Below, piece after piece: positions 33,972 through 41,464 of a stretch of DNA of 41,838 nt. The translations under genes and the position numbers were made by a program. This DNA comes from Chloroflexia bacterium (GTDB lineage: Bacteria > Chloroflexota > Chloroflexia > DTKN01): the NCBI GenBank assembly GCA_016928715.1, contig JAFGKG010000013.1, positions 1 to 41,838 on the forward strand, in the 5' to 3' direction. Position 1 is the stretch's first letter, and each line of letters begins with the position of its first letter. The notes under the pieces are model-generated. The model had not been told where the DNA came from. It worked only from the letters and a program-made list of their open reading frames with translations, and did not search any database.

Positions 33972-36900
33972 TCAATCGTTCTTGAACAATACCGGCAGGT
34001 AGACCTTGTGGACCGTCCCACCGGCCGAGATGGTGATGCTGTGGTCATCGCTGGCCTGGCCGGCCCCGCTGCAGTTGCTCACCGTCACGTTGATATTGTA
34101 GGTGCCGGCGCTGCTCCAGGTATAGGTGGCGTTGGCGCTGCCCTGACCGCTGCCCGGGGCGGGGTTCCAGGTATATTGGATGGGTTTGGTGGCGTCACCC
34201 GGCTGGACGTCGGCGCCAAAGCTGTAGGGAAAGCCTACCTGGCCGCTGGTGGAGCCGCTGATGTTGACCGCGGTCACGGGCACGCAGGCGGCCTCCTGGA
34301 TGGTGATCACGTGGCTGTCGCTGGCCTGGCCGGCCCCGCCGCAGTTGCTCACGGTCACGTCGATCGTGTAGGTGCCGGGGCTGCTCCAGGTATAGGTGGC
34401 GTTGGCGCTGCCCTGGCCGCTGCCCGGGGCGGGGTTCCAGGTGTATTGGATGGGTTCGGTGGCGTCGCCCGGCTGGACATCGGCGCCAAAGCCGTAGGGC
34501 ACGCCGACCTGGCCCGTAGTGGGGCCGCTGATGTTGACCGCGGTCACGGGGACGCAGGCGCTGCCCTCGACGTATTCGTAGGCGCCCATGTCGTGGCCGG
34601 CGCCCTGCGGCCGGGCCTCGCCGTCCAGGTCGTCGGCGGGGGCGTTCAGGCCGCCAAAGCTGGCCGCGCCGCTGTTGCGGCAGGGGGAGCCCTCCTGCAG
34701 GTGGTAATCGGACAGCCCCTCGTTGACAAAGAGGGGGTCCTGCTGCAGGTCGTGGGTGCCGCTGATGACGTTGTGATAGTTGACGTTCCAACCATAGACG
34801 TCGTTATAGTCCAGGTTGCTGAACGGGTTGATTTCGGAGCGGATGCCATAGGCCCATGGCGCCCCGCCGGTCGGGGCGCGCTGCCCCACGGCGTGCAGGA
34901 CGACGACGTTGTTGAACAGGGTCGGCTCGCCGCTGCCGATCTGGATGCCGATGCCGTCGCCGCCAAAGCCATCACTGCCGACCGCGCCGGGCGCGGCGTC
35001 GCTGCCGCCGCCGCAGCCGAGCCCGCCGGCCCCGGCCCCTCCGCCGGTCCCAAATTTGGCGTTGGCGCCGGCGTTGCAGATGGTGTTGTTCACCACCTGG
35101 GCGTTGCCCAGGGCCAGGGCCAGCCCGACGGCCGTTCCGGCGCTGCCGCCGTCGCCGCCGCTGCCGCCCTGGATCCCGTCCTGGTCCTGGCCGTTCGTGG
35201 CGCCCGTACCGCCGCAGCCGCCGTTGCCCCCGGCGCCGCCGTCATGGCCGACTCCGGGATTGCCCCCGATAAAGCTGTGGAACAGGTTGTTCTCCACGCG
35301 CACCTGGCTGGTCGTCATGGCGCCGCCCGCGGCGCCGCCGTCGCCACCGCTGCCGCCCATGCCGGGGGCGCCGCCCATGCCGCCGTCCCCGCCGTTGCCG
35401 GGAAAGGGACCGACGCCGCCGTCGCCGCCATAGCCGCCGCTGCCGGCGTCGCCGCCCAGCCCGCCCGCGGCGCCGTCGCCCCCATAGCCCAGGCTGAAGC
35501 GATTGCGGGCAATGCTTGGCGTGGCGCTGGGCGAGGACCAGATGCCTATGACGGTCCCACCGCTGAGCGCGTCCCCGCCGTGGCCGCCGTTCCCGCCGGT
35601 GCCGCCCGCGCCGCCGTCGCCACAGGGATTGGCGCTGTCGCTCTGGCCGTCGCCGCCGTCGCCGCCGAGGCCGCCATAGTCGCCGCTGCCGCCGGCGGCG
35701 GCGTCGCCGCCCTGCAGGCTGGCTTGGCTGATGTTGTGCTCGATGATGGGGCTGCCGGTGCCCGAGATGATCAGGCCCGCGGCCACGCCGCCGCCCCCCC
35801 CGAGTCCGCCATCCCCGCCGTCGCCGCCGTATCCGCCCTGGCCGCCGTTCTGGCTGGTGCCGCTGGTGGGCGTGGCCCCATCGCCGGCGTTGCCGCCGTG
35901 ATCGCCGCTGCCGCCGGCCTCGGCGTCGCCGCCGTTGATGGCGCCCCACAGGCTGTTGTCCTGGACGAGGGGCGAGGCGTTCTCGATATAGAGGGCGATG
36001 CCGTCGCCGCCGTCGCCGCCCAGACCGCCGTTCCCCCCGTTCCCGCCGTTGCCTCCGTGAAAGGTGGCGGCGTCGGCGTATTGGGTTATTCCCCCGTAGC
36101 CGCCGTCGCCGCCCATGGCGCCGCTGCCGCCGGTGACGTAGCTGATGAGGTTCTTTTCTACCCGGCAGTTGGCGCCGGTGTCCTCCACCGCAATGCCATA
36201 GGCGGTCCCGCCCTCGCCGCCGTCGCCGCCCGATCCGCCATGCCCGGCGTGGACCTGGAAGGCCTCGCCGGCGGCGCCGGCGCCGCCCGAACCACCGCAT
36301 GAGCCACCGCCGCCGATAATCTCCGAGACGGTGTTGCCGCGCACGGCGGGGGTGGCGCCGTTCTGGACCCAGATGCCGTAGGCCCGGCCGCCGTCGCCGC
36401 CGTCGCCGCCGTCCTCGCCGTCGCCGCCGCCGACCATGCCGTCCGACCCGTGGAATCCGGCGACGCCGCCGCCGGCATAGATGTAGCGGATGGTGTTCGA
36501 GATCACCTGGGCCCCGCTGGAGCCCGAGACGACAACGCCCGCGGCCCAACCCCCGGGGCTGCCGGCGGGCAGGTCCGGCGAGATGCCCTGCATGTACTCG
36601 ATGGTGTTGCCCTGGAGGGTCGGGCCGCTGTCGAGCATGGTCACCCCCACGATGCCGTGGCGGATCGTCGCCCCGCTGATATTGCCCAGGCCGCCGGCCA
36701 AGAATACCACGCCGTACCAGTCGCCGGGCGCGCCGGACTGGAGAATCGCCCCCGATTCGACGATGAGGGTGCCGCCGTCCTCCACAATGATCTCGATCTT
36801 GTATTCGTTCAGACCGTTGGGATAGAAATTCTGTTGCTCAGCGTCGCTGACCGCGACCGTCACCCCGCTGGCGATGGTCAGCATGGCACCGTCCAGCACC

Positions 36901-37067
36901 ACCACGTCCGAGTCGACGACGGTATCGGTGTCCCAGGTAGTGTTGCCCACAATTTCATAATAGTCCAGGGACGATGCGCCCAGGGTGGGCGGCAGCAGGC
37001 CCAGGACCAGGACCAGCAGGGCCAGCAGGCCGAGCGGCCGGTACTTGTTGGATCGAAGCTTGTTCAT
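33972..37067 (-). CDS. secreted glycine-rich (PGRS-like) parallel beta-helix protein with PKD-like repeats
   Basis: A 1031-residue secreted protein. A signal peptide (residues 1-30: Lys-Arg rich, then LGLLALLVLVLGLLPPTLGA) precedes a right-handed parallel beta-helix. Rungs such as AYGIWVQNGATPAVRGNTVS are separated by poly-glycine loops of the GGxGGx type (for example GGNGGNGGNGGLGGDGGDG), at least seven times between about residues 200 and 740. A classical beta-helix end (NLDYNDVYGWNVNYHN; DPLFVNEGLSDYHLQEGSPC; DLDGEARPQ) is followed by two near-identical 90-residue PKD-like domains (about 834-1013) and the tail KVYLPVLFKND. The ATG at 37067 has AAGGAGGAG upstream and overlaps the TolB-like stop as ATGA. 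It is probably cell-surface or matrix material; there is no catalytic motif. A longer upstream reading is only shadow. Confidence 0.9.
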   Translation of the reverse strand: MNKLRSNKYRPLGLLALLVLVLGLLPPTLGASSLDYYEIVGNTTWDTDTVVDSDVVVLDGAMLTIASGVTVAVSDAEQQNFYPNGLNEYKIEIIVEDGGTLIVESGAILQSGAPGDWYGVVFLAGGLGNISGATIRHGIVGVTMLDSGPTLQGNTIEYMQGISPDLPAGSPGGWAAGVVVSGSSGAQVISNTIRYIYAGGGVAGFHGSDGMVGGGDGEDGGDGGDGGRAYGIWVQNGATPAVRGNTVSEIIGGGGSCGGSGGAGAAGEAFQVHAGHGGSGGDGGEGGTAYGIAVEDTGANCRVEKNLISYVTGGSGAMGGDGGYGGITQYADAATFHGGNGGNGGNGGLGGDGGDGIALYIENASPLVQDNSLWGAINGGDAEAGGSGDHGGNAGDGATPTSGTSQNGGQGGYGGDGGDGGLGGGGGVAAGLIISGTGSPIIEHNISQASLQGGDAAAGGSGDYGGLGGDGGDGQSDSANPCGDGGAGGTGGNGGHGGDALSGGTVIGIWSSPSATPSIARNRFSLGYGGDGAAGGLGGDAGSGGYGGDGGVGPFPGNGGDGGMGGAPGMGGSGGDGGAAGGAMTTSQVRVENNLFHSFIGGNPGVGHDGGAGGNGGCGGTGATNGQDQDGIQGGSGGDGGSAGTAVGLALALGNAQVVNNTICNAGANAKFGTGGGAGAGGLGCGGGSDAAPGAVGSDGFGGDGIGIQIGSGEPTLFNNVVVLHAVGQRAPTGGAPWAYGIRSEINPFSNLDYNDVYGWNVNYHNVISGTHDLQQDPLFVNEGLSDYHLQEGSPCRNSGAASFGGLNAPADDLDGEARPQGAGHDMGAYEYVEGSACVPVTAVNISGPTTGQVGVPYGFGADVQPGDATEPIQYTWNPAPGSGQGSANATYTWSSPGTYTIDVTVSNCGGAGQASDSHVITIQEAACVPVTAVNISGSTSGQVGFPYSFGADVQPGDATKPIQYTWNPAPGSGQGSANATYTWSSAGTYNINVTVSNCSGAGQASDDHSITISAGGTVHKVYLPVLFKND
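34028..34567. repeat. 270-bp tandem duplication encoding two PKD-like domains
   Basis: Corresponding positions are 270 bp apart (for example the CTGGCCTGGCCGGCCCCG string at 34051 and 34321). Each unit encodes 90 residues, starting about CVPVTAVNISG and ending about ASDxHxITI. The copies are nearly identical at DNA level, pointing to recent duplication or ongoing gene conversion. Confidence 0.85.
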
Positions 37068-38287
37068 CTTTTCTCCTCCTTGTTTTGCCGAACGTCTGAC
37101 GTACTCATCATTATACCCCAAGTCGCCCCACAGAGGTTGACCTGCTGCAGCAGGTGCTGCACCCCCGCGGGGTTGATGCTGCCGTCGGCGCCCACCGGCA
37201 CCCTGGACAGCACCGCCGCCGCCGGCCGGCCCAGCCAGTGGGAGCAGAGCAGCCACCGCCCATCCGGGCTCCAACCGTGCAGGGCCACGTTGTGGATCGT
37301 ATAGTTGGGATCGAAATAGATCGACCCCAGGGGGGCTGCCGCGGCCGCGTCATAGACCAACAGGTAGGTCGCCCAATTGTAGCAGGCCTTGAGAGCCAGC
37401 CGGCGCTCGTCCGGCGACCAGAACACCTCCTGCGCCCCGCACCAGTTGAAATCCGCCTTCATGTCCAGGAACAGGCTGATGTTGTTGCCATCAAGATCGG
37501 CCAGGTAGAGCCCCCGGTTGGTGGGACAGCCCTCCACATAGTCGACGATGGCCAGCCGGCCGGAATGGGAGGCCAGGTCAAATCCTCCCACCAGGGGCAG
37601 GCCGCTGCCGCCGCCCGCCGCCCGATAGACCTCGGTGACGGTGGTGCTTTTCGGGCGGGCCCACTGCAGGCTGAGGGCATCCTGCCGGTAGTAGAGTCGC
37701 CCCTGGTGGAAAAGGGGATGCTCGAAATTGCTGCGATAGTCGCTCCGGGGCGCCAGTTCCAGCTCAAAGGTCGTGCCGGCGACCACCGGGACCATTTGGG
37801 CGTCAAAGGCCGTGGAGCCGGGCCGGTAGGCCACCAGCCAGCGCTCGCCCTCGGGGACCCGCTCGAAAACAAAGCGGCCATCCGCGTCGGCGTAGCGCAT
37901 GTCCTGGCCCTCCAAAAAGACGGGACCGCCGGCCCAGGGCAGGCCGTTCTCCTGCAGCACCCGCCCCTTGACCGTGCCATAGGGCCCGCCCTGGTCCCAG
38001 CGCCCCGAGTGGGGCCCGGGGGTAAGCTGCTCGCAGCGCTTTTGCTCCAGGTCGAGGCAAAAGATATTGCGGCCGGCCGGCGTGTAGAGATAGGCGTGGT
38101 CCGAGCTAAAGTAGAGGCTGCGGCCATCCGCGGCCAGGCGCGGATGCCAGATCAGGCCGGTCGGGTCCCGGGGGTGTCCGGCAAAGCTGAACAGTTCGGC
38201 CGCCCCGCTGCCGTCCGGATGCATGGTATAGAGTGTGGCGCTGTTATTGTCCGCGTCGGCCAGGGCAAAGATAATGCTTTCGCTCAT
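37064..38287 (-). CDS. TolB-like WD40/PD40 propeller protein with an inserted carboxypeptidase-regulatory-like domain
   Basis: A 407-residue protein with TolB/PD40-type blades: YTMHPDGSGAAELFSF, HPRLAADGRSLYFSSDHAYLY, EVFWSPDERRLALKACYN and HGWSPDGRWLLCSHWLG. Between blades (about 105-165) lies a beta-sandwich-like insert resembling the carboxypeptidase regulatory domain (GTVKGRVLQENGLPWAGGPV; RYADADGRFVFERVPEGE). The ATG at 38287 was chosen (AAGGA 9 nt upstream); a TTG at 38293 is also in frame. No signal peptide is visible, odd because both flanking genes encode exported proteins. Its stop overlaps the next gene's start, so it is translationally coupled to the glycine-rich protein. The ligand is unknown; it may read out or chaperone its neighbours. 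Confidence 0.85.
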   Translation of the reverse strand: MSESIIFALADADNNSATLYTMHPDGSGAAELFSFAGHPRDPTGLIWHPRLAADGRSLYFSSDHAYLYTPAGRNIFCLDLEQKRCEQLTPGPHSGRWDQGGPYGTVKGRVLQENGLPWAGGPVFLEGQDMRYADADGRFVFERVPEGERWLVAYRPGSTAFDAQMVPVVAGTTFELELAPRSDYRSNFEHPLFHQGRLYYRQDALSLQWARPKSTTVTEVYRAAGGGSGLPLVGGFDLASHSGRLAIVDYVEGCPTNRGLYLADLDGNNISLFLDMKADFNWCGAQEVFWSPDERRLALKACYNWATYLLVYDAAAAAPLGSIYFDPNYTIHNVALHGWSPDGRWLLCSHWLGRPAAAVLSRVPVGADGSINPAGVQHLLQQVNLCGATWGIMMSTSDVRQNKEEKR

Positions 38288-38315
38288 TTGCAAGTATCCT
38301 TGAAGGGTACAACCC

Positions 38316-38350
38316 CCTGGCAGCGGACCGGGCTTTGATCCGCTGCCAGG
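38316..38350 (-). other. 12-bp perfect hairpin between the metalloprotease and TolB-like genes
   Basis: CCTGGCAGCGGA (38316-38327) pairs perfectly with TCCGCTGCCAGG (38339-38350) around 11 nt. It fills most of the 76-nt gap between two same-strand genes. No T-run follows on the minus strand, so RNA processing, stability or partial termination are all possible. Confidence 0.6.
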
Positions 38351-38363
38351 AGCAGCACAATCG

Positions 38364-41300
38364 TCAGCGCGCCGTGAGCGGCAGGTAGATGCGGTAGCCC
38401 ACGTAGACGCTGATGGTGTCGCTGGCGTTGTTTCCGTGGCTGTCGCTGGTGCTGACAGTGATCTCGTGCCAGCCCAGGCTCAGATCCATGGCCACAATTT
38501 CCTCGCCATCGCCGAGGGAACCATCCCGGTTTGAAGCCCAATGAAAGGCTTCCTCTCCCAAGGGGCCATCCTCGGCGTCGTAACCGAGGGCGGTGAAAAA
38601 GGCGGGGACGCCTGGCTCCAGAATGGCCTGGTTCCGTGGATCCACCGCCAGGACGAGCGGCGCCTTGGACACGACCTGGAAGGGCCCGACGACGTCCTCG
38701 CTGGTATTGACCCCATCGGTGACCAGGATTCGCAGCAGGCCCTGGTCGGTCCCCGGCCAGAAGGAGGGGTCCATGCGGGCCTGAGAGGCTCCCACGTCGA
38801 GGGCGACCGGCCCCCAGGTGTCGCCGCCGTCGTCGCTAAAGAGCAGGGTGGCCGTGATGGGATCGCCGTCCGGGTCGGAGGCGCTCCAGGTAGCTGTAAA
38901 GATCCCGCTGACCGGCCCGATCACCGGGTCGAGCGTGACCTGGGGGGGATTGGGGCTAACGGCGAAGGAAAAGTACTCGCTGCCTCCCTCGGCGATGACG
39001 ATACGGGCGGTGTCGGTCATGTAGGGCACCAGGGCGATCAGGATGGCCCCCTCCTCCTGGTAGTTGCCCTCGATCAGGCCGAAGGAGTGTTCCCAGAGCA
39101 GGCCGTCGCCGGCGTCCAGCAGTCGTACCGCGTAGGGCCCCTCGGGGTTGACCATTGCCTCGGGGTCCAGGTCGCTGCCGTGCAGGCGCAGCATGGGCCG
39201 CACCTGGGCGCTCTGGGTCGCGGTGTAGATGTGTCCGACGACCATCAGGTACTCGCTATCGGCGTCCAGGGAGGCCTGCTGGAGGGGGAGGCCCGCCCCC
39301 GAACGCAGGCGGGTGCGCAGTTTTTTGTAGGTATAGGGCGAGGCCCAGCGGGGTTCGCAGTAACCCATCACGTCCTTGGTCTTTTTCGGCTGCTTGATCT
39401 TGGGAGGCGTAAAGCCGGTGTCCAGCCCATAGTGGTCGCGTTCCCCGCCGGCGCTGAGCCACAACGGGTCATAGGGATAGGCCTCGTAGGGCCAGCCGGC
39501 ACCGCAGTTCTTGACGTGGAGCAGGCCCAGTCCGTGGCCGACCTCGTGCGCCGTACAGGTGCCAAAGAATTCCCAGTCCTTGTACGTCCGCACCCAGGTG
39601 TGGCCGCTGGGAAAGCCCACCCCGCAATAGTCGGACTTGACCTCGTGCCGCACCACCCCGACGTGGATGGTGTTGGGACCGGGGTCCCGCTCTAACAAGT
39701 CGACCCGTATAATCTCCAGGATGGTCCCATAGTCTCCGAACCACATCGCCCATTTCGTGGGCAGGTGCATGCGGACCTTTTTCAGGGGGTACATGCGGTC
39801 GATGACCCGGTACATACGGTAATAGTTCATATAGTGCGGCCCCTGTGCGCCGAGGCCCAAAAAGCCGCCGTCGCGGACCTCGATCAACTGGAGGTGCAGG
39901 GGGGGCGATTCCTCGACGTTCTTGATGACATAGGCCCAGTTGTTGCTCGGATCGGGGTCCGTGATGCCGCCGGCCTGCAGGTGGGCGGTGATGGTGAGCG
40001 CCCCACTATAACGAATCCAATCGTGGGGTACCAGGCAGTAGATGCTGTGGTTGAGAGAGTCCCGCTGCGTTCGCAGGGAGGTGCTATTGTTAGCAGTGAC
40101 CTTGTTGACACAGGGCGACTGCAGCGGGCTCAACGGCTGGCCGTCCAATTCGCCTTCCAGGTAGGCGCTCACGTCGCGTACAGTGGGCCCATCGGTGCGC
40201 AGGTACAGGCGGACGTAGGTCCGCTTGCCGGCGATGAGCGGGATATCGTTGTCCAGGCTCTGGATGCTCTGCACGGCCTCCATGTCGAGCATCTCCAGGT
40301 CCACCTCGGGCAGGCCGGGGCTGGGCGTGGGGCTGGGCGTGGGCGTGGTCGTCGGTGTGGACGTCGGCCAGGTGGGCGTGGGGGTGGGAGTGTGTGCGGA
40401 GGACTGCTGGATCGAGATGTCGTAGGATACCCCGCTGTCGGCCGCCGGCGGCGAGTAGGGAAAGACGCGCACGGCATAATAGTCGGCCTGGGTCGTCTCG
40501 TAGCGGATCTCTTCGCCGTCGGTCATGCTGTCGCTATAGTCCACGCGCACCCCGGCCGAGTTGTACAACTCCAGGTCCAGGTCGCCATCGGCGTGCTGGA
40601 AGCCGATCACGATCCAGAGTTCATAGTGAGCCTCGGCGTAGAATTCGAACCAGTCCTCGTCGCCGGGGCAGATGCTCAGAGAGGTATCCAGAAAAGGCAC
40701 AGTGACCGGCCAGGCGCCGGCCTGGGATTCATTGGGCTCATAATTGTCGGGCGGGCAGGCCGGCGTCTCGGTGGGCGTGGGGGTCGGGGTGGTAGAGGAG
40801 GTACAGAGGACCAGGTGGACCTCGTCGACGAAAAAGCTGGTCGGGTCGGCCTCGCTGGTGACGCCGTGAAAGGCGAAACGCAGCGTCTGCCCCCACAGGG
40901 AGGGATAATTGGCCAGATCAAACGTGGACTGGTACCAGGCGCCGGTGGGGGAGCTATTGTCCAGCGTCTGCAGGGTCAGCAGCACCGCGCCGCTGTTGTC
41001 CTGAACCTCGAAAAAGAAGTAATCCATGGGGGTGCCCAGGGGCTCCAGGGTATCGACGTACCACCAATAGCTGACAGTGGCCGAGGTAAAGGTGAGCGGC
41101 AGGGTCACAGTCTGGTAAAAGGTGTCGTCGGCGTTGTCATAGCCGCCGGCGACGGCGCTTTTGGCGCCCTCGTAGGCTTGGGCGACCGAGATATGGGGTG
41201 CGCCGAGGATTTGCCAGTTGGAAAAGTCTTGTTCAAAGCTGCCGTTCTCGATCTCCTCGCTGCAGGTCTGGGCCGGCCGGTCGTCAGGGAGCAGGTAGTT

Positions 41301-41417
41301 GGCCGCGGCCCGCGTTGCAGGAGGCTTCGGGGCGATCAGGAGGCCCAGCAGGGCCAGGCCCAGCAGGATCAGCAGGACCCATAGGACGCGCTTGGCGAGT
41401 AGTGTAGTGTTTATCAT
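38364..41417 (-). CDS. secreted metzincin-type zinc metalloprotease with PPC and Ig-like domains
   Basis: A 1017-residue exported protein. A signal/anchor (about 10-29) is followed by a jelly-roll domain (about 52-205; IENGSFEQDFSNW), a Thr-Pro linker, a pre-peptidase C-terminal (PPC) domain (about 222-340; DNYEPNESQ; GDEDWFEFYAE), a second Thr-Pro linker (about 343-370) and the protease region (about 375-740). The zinc motif HEVGHGLGLLH matches HExxHxxGxxH (His624, Glu625, His628, His634), and Met684 in DVMGYC fits the Met-turn, so it is metzincin-like. Further beta domains (about 820-1000) end in YRIYLPLTAR at the extreme C-terminus. The ATG at 41417 has AGAGG close upstream. The order propeptide-like beta domain, then PPC before the protease is unusual. 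Substrate unknown. Confidence 0.9.
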   Translation of the reverse strand: MINTTLLAKRVLWVLLILLGLALLGLLIAPKPPATRAAANYLLPDDRPAQTCSEEIENGSFEQDFSNWQILGAPHISVAQAYEGAKSAVAGGYDNADDTFYQTVTLPLTFTSATVSYWWYVDTLEPLGTPMDYFFFEVQDNSGAVLLTLQTLDNSSPTGAWYQSTFDLANYPSLWGQTLRFAFHGVTSEADPTSFFVDEVHLVLCTSSTTPTPTPTETPACPPDNYEPNESQAGAWPVTVPFLDTSLSICPGDEDWFEFYAEAHYELWIVIGFQHADGDLDLELYNSAGVRVDYSDSMTDGEEIRYETTQADYYAVRVFPYSPPAADSGVSYDISIQQSSAHTPTPTPTWPTSTPTTTPTPSPTPSPGLPEVDLEMLDMEAVQSIQSLDNDIPLIAGKRTYVRLYLRTDGPTVRDVSAYLEGELDGQPLSPLQSPCVNKVTANNSTSLRTQRDSLNHSIYCLVPHDWIRYSGALTITAHLQAGGITDPDPSNNWAYVIKNVEESPPLHLQLIEVRDGGFLGLGAQGPHYMNYYRMYRVIDRMYPLKKVRMHLPTKWAMWFGDYGTILEIIRVDLLERDPGPNTIHVGVVRHEVKSDYCGVGFPSGHTWVRTYKDWEFFGTCTAHEVGHGLGLLHVKNCGAGWPYEAYPYDPLWLSAGGERDHYGLDTGFTPPKIKQPKKTKDVMGYCEPRWASPYTYKKLRTRLRSGAGLPLQQASLDADSEYLMVVGHIYTATQSAQVRPMLRLHGSDLDPEAMVNPEGPYAVRLLDAGDGLLWEHSFGLIEGNYQEEGAILIALVPYMTDTARIVIAEGGSEYFSFAVSPNPPQVTLDPVIGPVSGIFTATWSASDPDGDPITATLLFSDDGGDTWGPVALDVGASQARMDPSFWPGTDQGLLRILVTDGVNTSEDVVGPFQVVSKAPLVLAVDPRNQAILEPGVPAFFTALGYDAEDGPLGEEAFHWASNRDGSLGDGEEIVAMDLSLGWHEITVSTSDSHGNNASDTISVYVGYRIYLPLTAR

Positions 41418-41437
41418 TTGCCTCTTTCCTCTGCAAA

Positions 41438-41464
41438 GTAGGAGCGCACGGCCGTGCGCCCCTA
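41438..41464. repeat. GTAGG-ended palindrome (copy D)
   Basis: A perfect 16-nt palindrome, GCGCACGGCCGTGCGC (41444-41459), extends to 41439-41464 with one mismatch (TAGGA opposite CCCTA). It lies between the partial beta-helix gene and the metalloprotease start and has the same GTAGG(G/A)GC edge as copies A-C. Confidence 0.75.

Noticed and set aside
33855-36302. 815-residue open frame on the plus strand
   Set aside because: It is antisense to the glycine-rich gene; its Ala/Val/Gly-rich composition comes from reading GGX codons backwards, and it has no family motif.
35100-36450. CRISPR-like or non-coding tandem array of GCCGCCGTC-type repeats
   Set aside because: The repeat is in frame and encodes GGX loops of the beta-helix protein; there are no fixed repeats with unique spacers.
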